Source: Bacillota bacterium (GTDB lineage: Bacteria > Bacillota > Clostridia > Christensenellales > Aristaeellaceae). Taken from it: 5,115 nucleotides of DNA. The position numbers and the translations under genes are program-made. The notes beneath the pieces were generated by a model. The model was not told the DNA's origin. It was given only the letters and a program-made list of their open reading frames with translations, and ran no database searches. Of the stretch, positions 1 to 5,104 are shown in pieces (position 1 is the first letter of the stretch; every line of letters begins with the position of its first letter). The stretch spans positions 1 to 5,115 of the forward strand of contig JAEZHM010000137.1 in the NCBI GenBank assembly GCA_023416585.1, given 5' to 3'.

Positions 1-4
1 TTGC

Positions 5-33
5 TTGCAGATTTCCCCAAGCTGGGGTACAAT
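5..33 (+). promoter_or_regulatory. Probable promoter of the acetyltransferase gene, with an inverted repeat in its spacer
   Basis: A -10 hexamer TACAAT (28-33, 5 of 6 to consensus) lies 17 bp after a weak -35 TTGCAG (5-10, 3 of 6). The spacer contains the short inverted repeat CCCCA-AGC-TGGGG (15-19 and 23-27), placed where a repressor or a MerR-type activator could bind. The 17-bp spacing is right for sigma-A, but the -35 is poor and the window begins only four bases upstream, so the call is tentative. It supports translation starting downstream of position 40 rather than at the in-frame TTG at position 5. Confidence 0.45.
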
Positions 34-91
34 AAAACGTACTGCGCGCCCTTTGCCGCGAAAAACGCAGAAGTTTGAAAGGATGGACGCG

Positions 92-895
92 ATGCGCGTA
101 TATCATCCGTTAGGAATATATCAGGGCTTGACTCCGGAGAACGTGTTTTTTGTAATGGACGACATGGATATACAGCAGGGTACAGGCTATGTGATGCCAT
201 TTTACCAGCCAGACATGTTTCCGCAGCGGCCCATGCACCTATATATGCAATTGGAAGCACCGCCCTCCTGCCAGTACATGCTTTTCGGGGCGATTTTAGC
301 CCGTATCAGCCAGCTTCGGGCACAGAACCCCTACGTTCCCACAAGGCTGTATACGCAGCTTTCGGTGGAAGACACGCGGGGCATGGAGTTTTTTCTGAAC
401 AACGGATTTTTGCTGGATGACGCGGAGGACCTGGTGCGTTTTTCCATTCCCGATGGCGGAGATACCATTCCTATGGGCTGCACGGTGGCCAATATACCGC
501 TTCGCAATGAGTTCGAGCAGCAGGCTTTGCTGAACCGGCTCAATCTAAGCCGCATTGCCCCGCTGGACCTGAACGCTCTGGGCCAATGCATGCAGCGGCC
601 TCACTTTCTGGCACTGGGCATCTATCGGAACGATGAGCCGATGGGGGAGGTACTCCTTTCCGGAACCGGGGACAGGGTCGCGCTGGCAGCTCTGTATGTC
701 CGCTCCACCTACAGGCGCGCCGGGCTGGGCAAGGCACTTCTTACAAGAGCGCTGCACATGTTAAGGGATGAGGGCGTTACCCAGGCGGAAGCGCTGGTAC
801 TGCGCCGCAGCGCAGCCCAATGCGCCATGGCCCGCAGTTTCGGGGCACGTTTTATCAGGACTACTTGCTTTTATCCGGGTGTTGATATAGGCTGA
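92..895 (+). CDS. GNAT-family N-acetyltransferase, probably with two GNAT-like halves
   Basis: A 267-residue protein, with the start chosen at ATG 92 because AAAGGA (78-83) sits 8 bp upstream. ATG 83 is in frame, but that motif runs into it, and the reading frame stays open to the window edge with unlikely sequence. The C-terminal half (about residues 171-262) has the acetyl-CoA pyrophosphate-binding motif A, R208-R-A-G211-L-G213-K, after the strand AALYVRSTYR, which is typical of GNAT enzymes. The N-terminal half looks like a degraded second GNAT fold: residues 98-106 (MEFFLNNGF) resemble motif B (FYxxxGF), but no GxG loop is visible before it. GNATs move an acetyl group from acetyl-CoA to an amine; the acceptor cannot be read here. 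No signal peptide or membrane segment is seen, so it is probably cytosolic. It converges on the AraC gene with a 32-bp gap and looks like a single-gene unit unrelated to the sugar cluster. Confidence 0.85.
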   Translation: MRVYHPLGIYQGLTPENVFFVMDDMDIQQGTGYVMPFYQPDMFPQRPMHLYMQLEAPPSCQYMLFGAILARISQLRAQNPYVPTRLYTQLSVEDTRGMEFFLNNGFLLDDAEDLVRFSIPDGGDTIPMGCTVANIPLRNEFEQQALLNRLNLSRIAPLDLNALGQCMQRPHFLALGIYRNDEPMGEVLLSGTGDRVALAALYVRSTYRRAGLGKALLTRALHMLRDEGVTQAEALVLRRSAAQCAMARSFGARFIRTTCFYPGVDIG

Positions 896-897
896 AT

Positions 898-941
898 AAG
901 CTGATACTGGCGTATGTGATATGGGGATCAGTCGCTTTTTT
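898..941 (+). terminator. Weak candidate terminator between the convergent genes
   Basis: The 32-bp gap between the two convergent genes and the first bases of the minus-strand gene can form AAGCTGAT (898-905) with ATCA (927-930) plus GCTT (934-937), leaving a 3-nt bulge and a 21-nt loop. Six T residues (936-941) follow. A shorter CTGAT/ATCAG pairing (901-905 and 927-931) is an alternative. The stem is short and the loop long, so it is only a weak intrinsic terminator for the acetyltransferase. No better hairpin is visible nearby. Confidence 0.25.
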
Positions 942-1806
942 CAAAGGCCGGACTGGTCCCCGTTTTAATGAACTGCGCCGTGGTTTGGTTCGATGAGGGC
1001 AATTTGGGTAAAGGGCCCGGCGAATGCGCCCGGAATGCTTTGGGTGTTATCCCCCGCTGCTTGATAAAGGCGCGGTAAAAGGTACGCTCGCTTTCAAAGC
1101 CGCAGGCTTCCAGAATATCGGGAATGGTGGCGCTGGGGTTTGACAGCAGGGAGCAGGCCCTGTCTATTCGAATAGCATTGATATAGGTTCGCAGGCTGCA
1201 GCCGATGCGCTGGGAAAAGAGCTTCGATATGTAATACTTGTTCAAATAAAGCTCCTTCGATAAAAGATCCAGGGAAATAGGCTCCGAAATATGGGCGTCG
1301 ATGTATGTCAACAGATCCCTGAGCGAATCGCTGCCCAAGGCACGCTTGCGCTCACCCAGGGGCAATTGCTCCAGCAGGCGGCCGGCAATAACGTTAAGAT
1401 ATGCCCGGCGAAGCAGCTCGCTCATGCCTTGCGACCTTGCCAAGGTGTCCAGGCAGTGCAGAATGTCTGGATGCACTTTTTCCTTATCCATAAAAGGCGC
1501 AAGGCAGTCATGCCGTGCAAAAAGCTGAGCGTACTCATGAATCAGCGACAAATCCACAATGCCGATCAGGTGACTGGTTTGGGACATGGCGGTATAACTG
1601 TGCACATAGTTGGGCCAGATAACTGCCACCTCGCCAGGCGACAATATCTTTTCCTTACCCTCTACCGCAACTTTTGTCTGCCCCTCAAGACAAAAGAACA
1701 GCTCCAGGCTGGAATGAAAGTGGGAATAAAAAGTCAAGTTCTGTCCGTAATACACGCGCAGCGCCTGCCGGTTAATCTCGTAGAAAACGCTGTTGTTCAT
1801 GGACAA
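928..1806 (-). CDS. AraC-family transcriptional regulator with N-terminal cupin sensor domain
   Basis: A 292-residue protein. Residues about 20-90 form an AraC-type cupin arm: H29-x-H31 with E35, a Gly-rich turn SPGEV (56-60) and H69. These positions match the usual cupin metal/ligand residues. Residues about 165-261 are the tandem helix-turn-helix DNA-binding domain. The first HTH is around SLDLLSKELYLNKYYISKLF. The second carries the family signature, with IPDILEACGF, then FYRAFIKQRGITPKAFR. A poorly conserved 31-residue tail follows. Start: TTG 1806 has GGGAAAGAGG (1822-1813) 6 bp upstream; ATG 1800 would shorten the protein by two residues but lies 12 bp from the same site. Cupin-AraC proteins usually sense sugars or related small molecules and activate adjacent catabolic genes. 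It is divergent from the isomerase-dehydrogenase cluster, with a shared 211-bp control region, so that cluster is its most likely target (inference). Confidence 0.93.
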   Translation of the reverse strand: MSMNNSVFYEINRQALRVYYGQNLTFYSHFHSSLELFFCLEGQTKVAVEGKEKILSPGEVAVIWPNYVHSYTAMSQTSHLIGIVDLSLIHEYAQLFARHDCLAPFMDKEKVHPDILHCLDTLARSQGMSELLRRAYLNVIAGRLLEQLPLGERKRALGSDSLRDLLTYIDAHISEPISLDLLSKELYLNKYYISKLFSQRIGCSLRTYINAIRIDRACSLLSNPSATIPDILEACGFESERTFYRAFIKQRGITPKAFRAHSPGPLPKLPSSNQTTAQFIKTGTSPAFEKSD

Positions 1807-1841
1807 TATGCGCCTCTTTCCCGCTGTTTTCCGCTGAGGTT

Positions 1842-1870
1842 ATCATAACATGGTTCTTTGATGCCTTCAA
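1842..1870 (-). promoter_or_regulatory. Promoter of the AraC-family regulator gene
   Basis: Read on the minus strand: -35 TTGAAG (1870-1865, 4 of 6), a 17-bp spacer, and -10 TATGAT (1847-1842, 5 of 6) preceded by TG one base upstream, which makes an extended -10. The predicted start near 1835 gives a leader of about 30 nt ahead of TTG 1806. The -10 lies within an 11-bp palindrome, GTTAT-c-ATAAC (1839-1849), a possible operator for autoregulation. Confidence 0.7.
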
Positions 1871-1922
1871 GTGATAGGCCGGGATGGAAAAAGCTATGAG
1901 AGCAATTTTTGGCACTCAGTTT

Positions 1923-1953
1923 ATGCGTTTTGTCTTACCGGTATGAAACGCAT
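1923..1953. promoter_or_regulatory. Candidate operator: 8-bp perfect inverted repeat upstream of the isomerase gene
   Basis: ATGCGTTT (1923-1930) and AAACGCAT (1946-1953) are perfect inverted copies separated by 15 bp. Between them is the 8-bp palindrome TACCGGTA (1936-1943). The element covers the -35 position of the cluster promoter and ends just before the extended -10, where a bound protein would block or assist RNA polymerase. AraC proteins more often use direct repeats, so the binder could be the divergent regulator or another protein encoded elsewhere. Confidence 0.5.
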
Positions 1954-1963
1954 GTGCTATGAT
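1935..1963 (+). promoter_or_regulatory. Promoter of the isomerase-dehydrogenase cluster
   Basis: An extended -10, TG-c-TATGAT (1955-1963, hexamer 5 of 6), stands 17 bp after a poor -35, TTACCG (1935-1940, 3 of 6). A weak -35 with a good extended -10 is typical of promoters needing an activator, which fits control by the divergent AraC-family protein. The predicted start near 1970 gives a leader of about 48 nt. Confidence 0.6.
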
Positions 1964-2017
1964 ACTGTCATAAATCATGGGATAAAAAAATAAATCTGCT
2001 GAAAGCGGGGCGTTGCC

Positions 2018-2836
2018 ATGAAAATTGCGTATACAGGCTGGACGTGGCTTGTTCACCACAAGGACAACTATCAGTATGAATTTGAACAATCCTTGAAAGA
2101 GGCGGCCGATTTGGGGTATGAGGCCGTGGAGAACTTCGCCTTCATTACCAAGTATTTTGACAATGACGCGGATGCGGTGAAGGCGCTTCTTCACAAATAT
2201 GGCCTGGAAATGGCCAACCTGTACCTGCACTATTCGGATGATCCGGAAAAGGATTATGAAAACGCGGTGGCTTATGCTGATTTCATGAAGAAGATCGGCG
2301 CAACCTATATGAACCTGCAGGGTGTGATGTGGCGCGAAGCGCCCAACGACCGGCCCATAGATCCCGAAGCCATCCGCAAGTATGCGCAGCTTTCCAACCG
2401 CATCGGCGCGCTGTGCCATGAAAACGGGCTGGTGGCCTGCTTTCACCCCCACGCCAACACGGCGGTCTACTCGCAGGAGCAGATCGACCTTTTCCTTTCG
2501 CTCACCGATCCCAAGCTGGTAGGCCTGTGCCTGGATACGGCCCATACCACCCTGGCCGGCATGGACGCTGTGCAAGCCGTAAAGCATTTTGTAAAGCGCA
2601 TCCGGTATATGCATCTAAAAGACGTTGATCCCGACACAAGCAAATCCCCCGAGTGGCCCATGGCACGCTTCCTGCCGCTGGGCATGGGCACGGTGGACTT
2701 TAAAGGCGTTGTGAGGGAACTGAAAAACGGCGGTTTTGACGGCGTGCTCTGCGTGGAGCTGGACAATCCTCCCGTATGCAACTATCACGCGGCCATGGTT
2801 TCCAGGCAGTATCTGCACAACGTATTGGGATTTTAG
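2018..2836 (+). CDS. Sugar phosphate isomerase/epimerase-family TIM-barrel protein (IolE/xylose-isomerase-like)
   Basis: A 272-residue protein, the usual size for the AP-endonuclease-2/xylose-isomerase-like TIM-barrel family, whose members isomerise, epimerise, dehydrate or cleave sugars and keto-sugars with a divalent metal. Visible landmarks: EAVENF (35-40) on an early strand, FHPHANT (142-148), LCLDTAH with D173 and H176, MHLKDV with H199 and K201, LGMGTVDF (221-228) and CVELDNP with E247. D173, H199 and E247 match the conserved metal-binding positions. The DTAH, HLKDVDP and GxGxVDF blocks resemble inosose dehydratase (IolE) and hydroxypyruvate-isomerase-like members more than xylose isomerase. 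The start is fixed: an in-frame stop (TGA 2000-2002) lies 15 bp upstream with no other start codon between, though the Shine-Dalgarno (GGGG, 2007-2010) is weak. It is the first gene of the cluster. The exact substrate is not determinable. Confidence 0.88.
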   Translation: MKIAYTGWTWLVHHKDNYQYEFEQSLKEAADLGYEAVENFAFITKYFDNDADAVKALLHKYGLEMANLYLHYSDDPEKDYENAVAYADFMKKIGATYMNLQGVMWREAPNDRPIDPEAIRKYAQLSNRIGALCHENGLVACFHPHANTAVYSQEQIDLFLSLTDPKLVGLCLDTAHTTLAGMDAVQAVKHFVKRIRYMHLKDVDPDTSKSPEWPMARFLPLGMGTVDFKGVVRELKNGGFDGVLCVELDNPPVCNYHAAMVSRQYLHNVLGF

Positions 2837-2840
2837 GAGG
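2835..2840 (+). promoter_or_regulatory. Strong ribosome binding site overlapping the upstream stop codon
   Basis: AGGAGG begins inside the TAG stop of the isomerase gene and sits 8 bp before ATG 2849. The overlap fixes the start of the dehydrogenase and suggests translational coupling of the two genes, with the second translated more strongly than the first. Confidence 0.85.
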
Positions 2841-2848
2841 GAAGCGGT

Positions 2849-3952
2849 ATGGCCATTAAAGTTGCAATGATCGGTGTGGGCGCCATCAGCGGAATTTATC
2901 TGAAAAACATTACAGAGACTTTTCATGAGCTGGAACTTGTCGGCGTTTGCGACCTTGTTAGGGAGCGGGCGGAGAAGGCGCAGGCGGAGTACCATGTGCC
3001 CAAACTGTATGAGACCATGCACGACGCCTTTGCCGATGAGGAAGTGCAAATTGTGCTGAACCTCACCAGGCCCAACGAACATTTTGAGGTGACCAAGGCA
3101 GCCCTAATAGCCGGAAAACATGTGTACAGCGAAAAGCCCCTGGGAGCGGACTTTCAGGAAGGCCAGGCGCTGGTGAAACTGGCTCAGGAAAAGGGTCTTC
3201 TATTAGGTGGCGCGCCGGATACATACCTTGGCGCCGGCCTGCAAACATGCCGCAGGATGATAGATGACGGTGTCATCGGCGATGTGGTTGGCGCGGCGGC
3301 GTTCATGATCTGCCGGGGCCACGAAGGCTGGCACCCTGATCCGGAGTTTTACTACAAGCGGGGCGGCGGGCCCATGATGGATATGGGGCCGTACTATGTA
3401 ACGGCGCTTGTGAACCTTGTGGGCGGCGTAAAGGCCGTGACCGGGGTCACGAAGGCTACCTTCCCGCAAAGGCTTGTTACCAGCGCCCCAAAACGCGGCC
3501 AGATCGTTGACGTGGATGTGCCGACCTATGTAACAGGCATGATGGAGTTTGATAACGGCGCCGTGGGCACCATCTTCACTACATTTGACGTGCACTATCC
3601 CAGCCAGGCCCGGCTGGAGATTTACGGCACCCAGGGCACGCTGTTTGCACCAGATCCCAATACCTTTGGCGGGCCCATTTCCCTGTATACGCCGGAGGAT
3701 CGGGCGGTAAAGGAAGTGCCCCTCCTGTACGGCTACAAGGAGAACAGCCGCGCCCTGGGTCTTGCTGATATGGCCAACGCCCTGCTAAACGGCCGCCCCT
3801 TCCGGGCAGATTATCATCAAACGCTGCATGTGCTGGAGGTTTTGACCGCCTTTGAAAAAAGCAGCGACAAGCATGGCCGCGTGGAGCTCTCAACAACATT
3901 CCAGCGCCGCGCACCCATGGGCCGCGGCGGCATGCCGGGAATCATAAGCTAA
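2849..3952 (+). CDS. Gfo/Idh/MocA-family NAD(P)-dependent oxidoreductase
   Basis: A 367-residue cytosolic dehydrogenase of usual family length. The N-terminal Rossmann fold (about 1-120) has G9-V-G11-A-I-S, and an acidic D35 at the end of the second strand that suggests NAD preference. The family motif E95-K96-P97 supplies the conserved lysine. The C-terminal alpha/beta domain (about 125-350) contains GHEGWHPDPEFYY (157-169) and GGGPMMDMGPYY (172-183). In inositol dehydrogenase the corresponding motif is D-x-G-x-H, with Asp and His both catalytic; here D178 is kept and the His position is Y182. This DMGPYY form is, to my knowledge, a recurring subgroup rather than a broken enzyme. Members oxidise or reduce a sugar or polyol hydroxyl, often at C1, C3 or C5. 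It lies 12 bp after the isomerase gene with overlapping Shine-Dalgarno and stop, so both probably act on one substrate. Confidence 0.93.
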   Translation: MAIKVAMIGVGAISGIYLKNITETFHELELVGVCDLVRERAEKAQAEYHVPKLYETMHDAFADEEVQIVLNLTRPNEHFEVTKAALIAGKHVYSEKPLGADFQEGQALVKLAQEKGLLLGGAPDTYLGAGLQTCRRMIDDGVIGDVVGAAAFMICRGHEGWHPDPEFYYKRGGGPMMDMGPYYVTALVNLVGGVKAVTGVTKATFPQRLVTSAPKRGQIVDVDVPTYVTGMMEFDNGAVGTIFTTFDVHYPSQARLEIYGTQGTLFAPDPNTFGGPISLYTPEDRAVKEVPLLYGYKENSRALGLADMANALLNGRPFRADYHQTLHVLEVLTAFEKSSDKHGRVELSTTFQRRAPMGRGGMPGIIS

Positions 3953-3957
3953 ACATA

Positions 3958-3989
3958 TTCGCCGGGATGATGGTTGTCATCCCGGCGAA
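3958..3989 (+). other. Perfect 13-bp intercistronic stem-loop
   Basis: TTCGCCGGGATGA (3958-3970) pairs perfectly with TCATCCCGGCGAA (3977-3989) around a 6-nt loop. No run of T follows on either strand, so it is not a standard intrinsic terminator. It begins 5 bp after the dehydrogenase stop and ends before the SDR ribosome binding site, which it does not cover. Likely roles are protection of the upstream mRNA from 3' exonucleases, an RNase processing point, or partial termination that lowers SDR expression. It could also be a dispersed palindromic repeat. Confidence 0.8.
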
Positions 3990-3998
3990 AATACTAAG

Positions 3999-4005
3999 AA
4001 GGTGA
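3999..4005 (+). promoter_or_regulatory. Ribosome binding site of the SDR gene
   Basis: AAGGTGA, within GAAGGTGAT (3998-4006), is complementary to the 3' end of 16S rRNA; its AGG core is 7 bp before ATG 4010. It lies 9 bp downstream of the stem-loop and stays accessible when that hairpin forms. Confidence 0.75.
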
Positions 4006-4009
4006 TTTC

Positions 4010-4822
4010 ATGTCCCACATTGGGGATAACCTGGAGAAGCTGTTTTCTCTTCACGGCAAGGTGGCGCTGGTAACGGGAGCCGGCGGCGGCATCGGCGCGG
4101 AGTTGGCCAAGGGACTTACATCAGCCGGGGCGGAAGCGGCGCTGTGCGACATCAGAATGGAACCATTGCAGGCAGTACAGGCAGAAATTGAAGCGGCAGG
4201 GGGCGCCGCGTCCTCCCACAGGATGAATGTGGCCGACAAGACTTCTGTAGATGCGGCGGTGGAGGATATTGTAAAGGCGTACGGCCATATCGACGTACTG
4301 GTCAATTGCGCGGGCATCAACAAGCGGGAAGGCTTTCTGGATGTTGAGGAAGAAACCTACGACCGCATCATGGATGTGAACCTAAAGGGCGTCTTTATGG
4401 TCAGCCAGGCTGTGGGTCGGCACATGATCAATCAGCACTCCGGTTCCATCATCAACATCGGCTCCCACAATACGGGAGCGGTACTGGGCGGCGTGTCGGT
4501 CTACGCGGCCACAAAATCAGGCGTGCTGGCGCTTACCCGTTCCATGGCTGTGGAATGGGCAAGGCACGGCATCCGTGCCAACTGCGTAAGCCCCGGCCAC
4601 GTCCTGACGCCTTTGACCGTACCTACCTGGGAGCATCCGGAGCGATCCAAATACCTGAAGGAACGCATCGCCATGCAGCGGCCGGGCGATCCCAAGGAAA
4701 TTGTGGGCGTATGCATACTGCTTGCTTCTGACGCGTCCTCATACATTACCGGCTCGGAATACAGGGTGGATGGCGGATGCCTTGCCGGCGGCACTCCCTG
4801 GCCTTATGATACCAAATACTGA
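4010..4822 (+). CDS. Short-chain dehydrogenase/reductase (SDR), gluconate 5-dehydrogenase-like
   Basis: A 270-residue classical SDR. The N-terminal cofactor motif is T22-G-A-G-G-G-I-G29. D47 follows the second strand, favouring NAD(H). N99-C-A-G102 stabilises the sheet. The catalytic tetrad is complete: N124, S152 (INIGS), Y165 and K169 (YAATK). The PG segment (SPGHVLTPL, about 194-202) and the ending ITGSEYRVDGGCLAGG are also classical. The opening residues (NLEKLFSLHGKVALVTGAGGGIG) resemble gluconate 5-dehydrogenase and 2-deoxygluconate 3-dehydrogenase proteins, which interconvert keto and hydroxy sugar acids, but SDR sub-function cannot be settled from motifs. It follows the Gfo/Idh/MocA gene in the same direction after a 57-bp gap holding the stem-loop. 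No promoter is seen in that gap, so it is probably the third gene of the same operon. A second redox step on the pathway intermediate is the natural reading. Confidence 0.93.
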   Translation: MSHIGDNLEKLFSLHGKVALVTGAGGGIGAELAKGLTSAGAEAALCDIRMEPLQAVQAEIEAAGGAASSHRMNVADKTSVDAAVEDIVKAYGHIDVLVNCAGINKREGFLDVEEETYDRIMDVNLKGVFMVSQAVGRHMINQHSGSIINIGSHNTGAVLGGVSVYAATKSGVLALTRSMAVEWARHGIRANCVSPGHVLTPLTVPTWEHPERSKYLKERIAMQRPGDPKEIVGVCILLASDASSYITGSEYRVDGGCLAGGTPWPYDTKY

Positions 4823-4847
4823 AATTGGCAAATGTTTCAAGTCCTGC

Positions 4848-4876
4848 TTGACAAAAAATCATGCGGCGCATATAAT
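4848..4876 (+). promoter_or_regulatory. Perfect consensus sigma-A promoter of the T-box leader
   Basis: TTGACA (4848-4853), a 17-bp spacer and TATAAT (4871-4876) match the vegetative consensus at all 12 positions. Transcription should start near 4883, just ahead of T-box Stem I. The promoter is 25 bp after the SDR stop with no clear terminator between, so some read-through from the sugar cluster into the leader is possible. A full-strength promoter suits a transcript controlled by attenuation. Confidence 0.92.
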
Positions 4877-4979
4877 GCGTACAACAGCATACAAACCGTT
4901 GAGTAAGACGAGTACGCACGGAGAGTCTTTTTCAGAGAGCCGCAAGCGGTGAAATTGCGGCATTGGAAGCTGTGCCGAA

Positions 4980-4982
4980 TGG
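4980..4982 (+). promoter_or_regulatory. T-box specifier codon UGG (Trp)
   Basis: UGG follows the S-turn GAA (4977-4979) and is followed by A4983 and the Stem I base helix, the standard position for the codon read by the tRNA anticodon. A one-base shift would give AUG (Met), but this would break the usual GAA-NNN-A spacing. Trp is therefore preferred and Met is the alternative. Confidence 0.75.
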
Positions 4983-5092
4983 ACTTACGAGGGCAGGGCG
5001 AAAGGAAACGAGTAGTACCTGACGGGAACTCCACCCGTTATAAAGGGAGCATATATGTTTGTATATGGAGTGAGTGGGCGTTAAGCCAATTT

Positions 5093-5104
5093 GGGTGGTA
5101 CCGC
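5093..5104 (+). promoter_or_regulatory. T-box sequence of the antiterminator
   Basis: GGGTGGTACCGC matches the highly conserved T-box core. UGGU (5096-5099) in the bulge pairs with the NCCA end of uncharged tRNA, and the flanking GGG and GCA segments begin the two antiterminator helices, whose partner strands lie past position 5115. Confidence 0.93.

Noticed and set aside
5..91. Starting the acetyltransferase at TTG 5 or ATG 83
   Set aside because: TTG 5 overlaps the proposed -35, and the extra residues look non-protein-like. ATG 83 has the Shine-Dalgarno-like GAAAGG directly against it. ATG 92 has AAAGGA at 8 bp.
1291..1848. A 185-codon open frame on the plus strand opposite the AraC-family gene
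   Set aside because: It is antisense to a clear AraC-family coding region, has no recognisable domain, and runs through the other gene's promoter. It is a shadow frame.
1942..1956. A catabolite-repression (cre) site near the cluster promoter
   Set aside because: TGAAACGCAT superficially resembles part of a cre box, but the central CG is out of register and the consensus fails at key positions.
2467..3082. Minus-strand open frames opposite the isomerase and dehydrogenase genes
   Set aside because: They overlap conserved coding sequence on the plus strand, show no family motifs and have no convincing ribosome binding site.
3958..3989. The stem-loop as an intrinsic terminator ending the operon
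   Set aside because: No T-run follows the stem on either strand, and the SDR gene follows with a good ribosome binding site but no promoter of its own.
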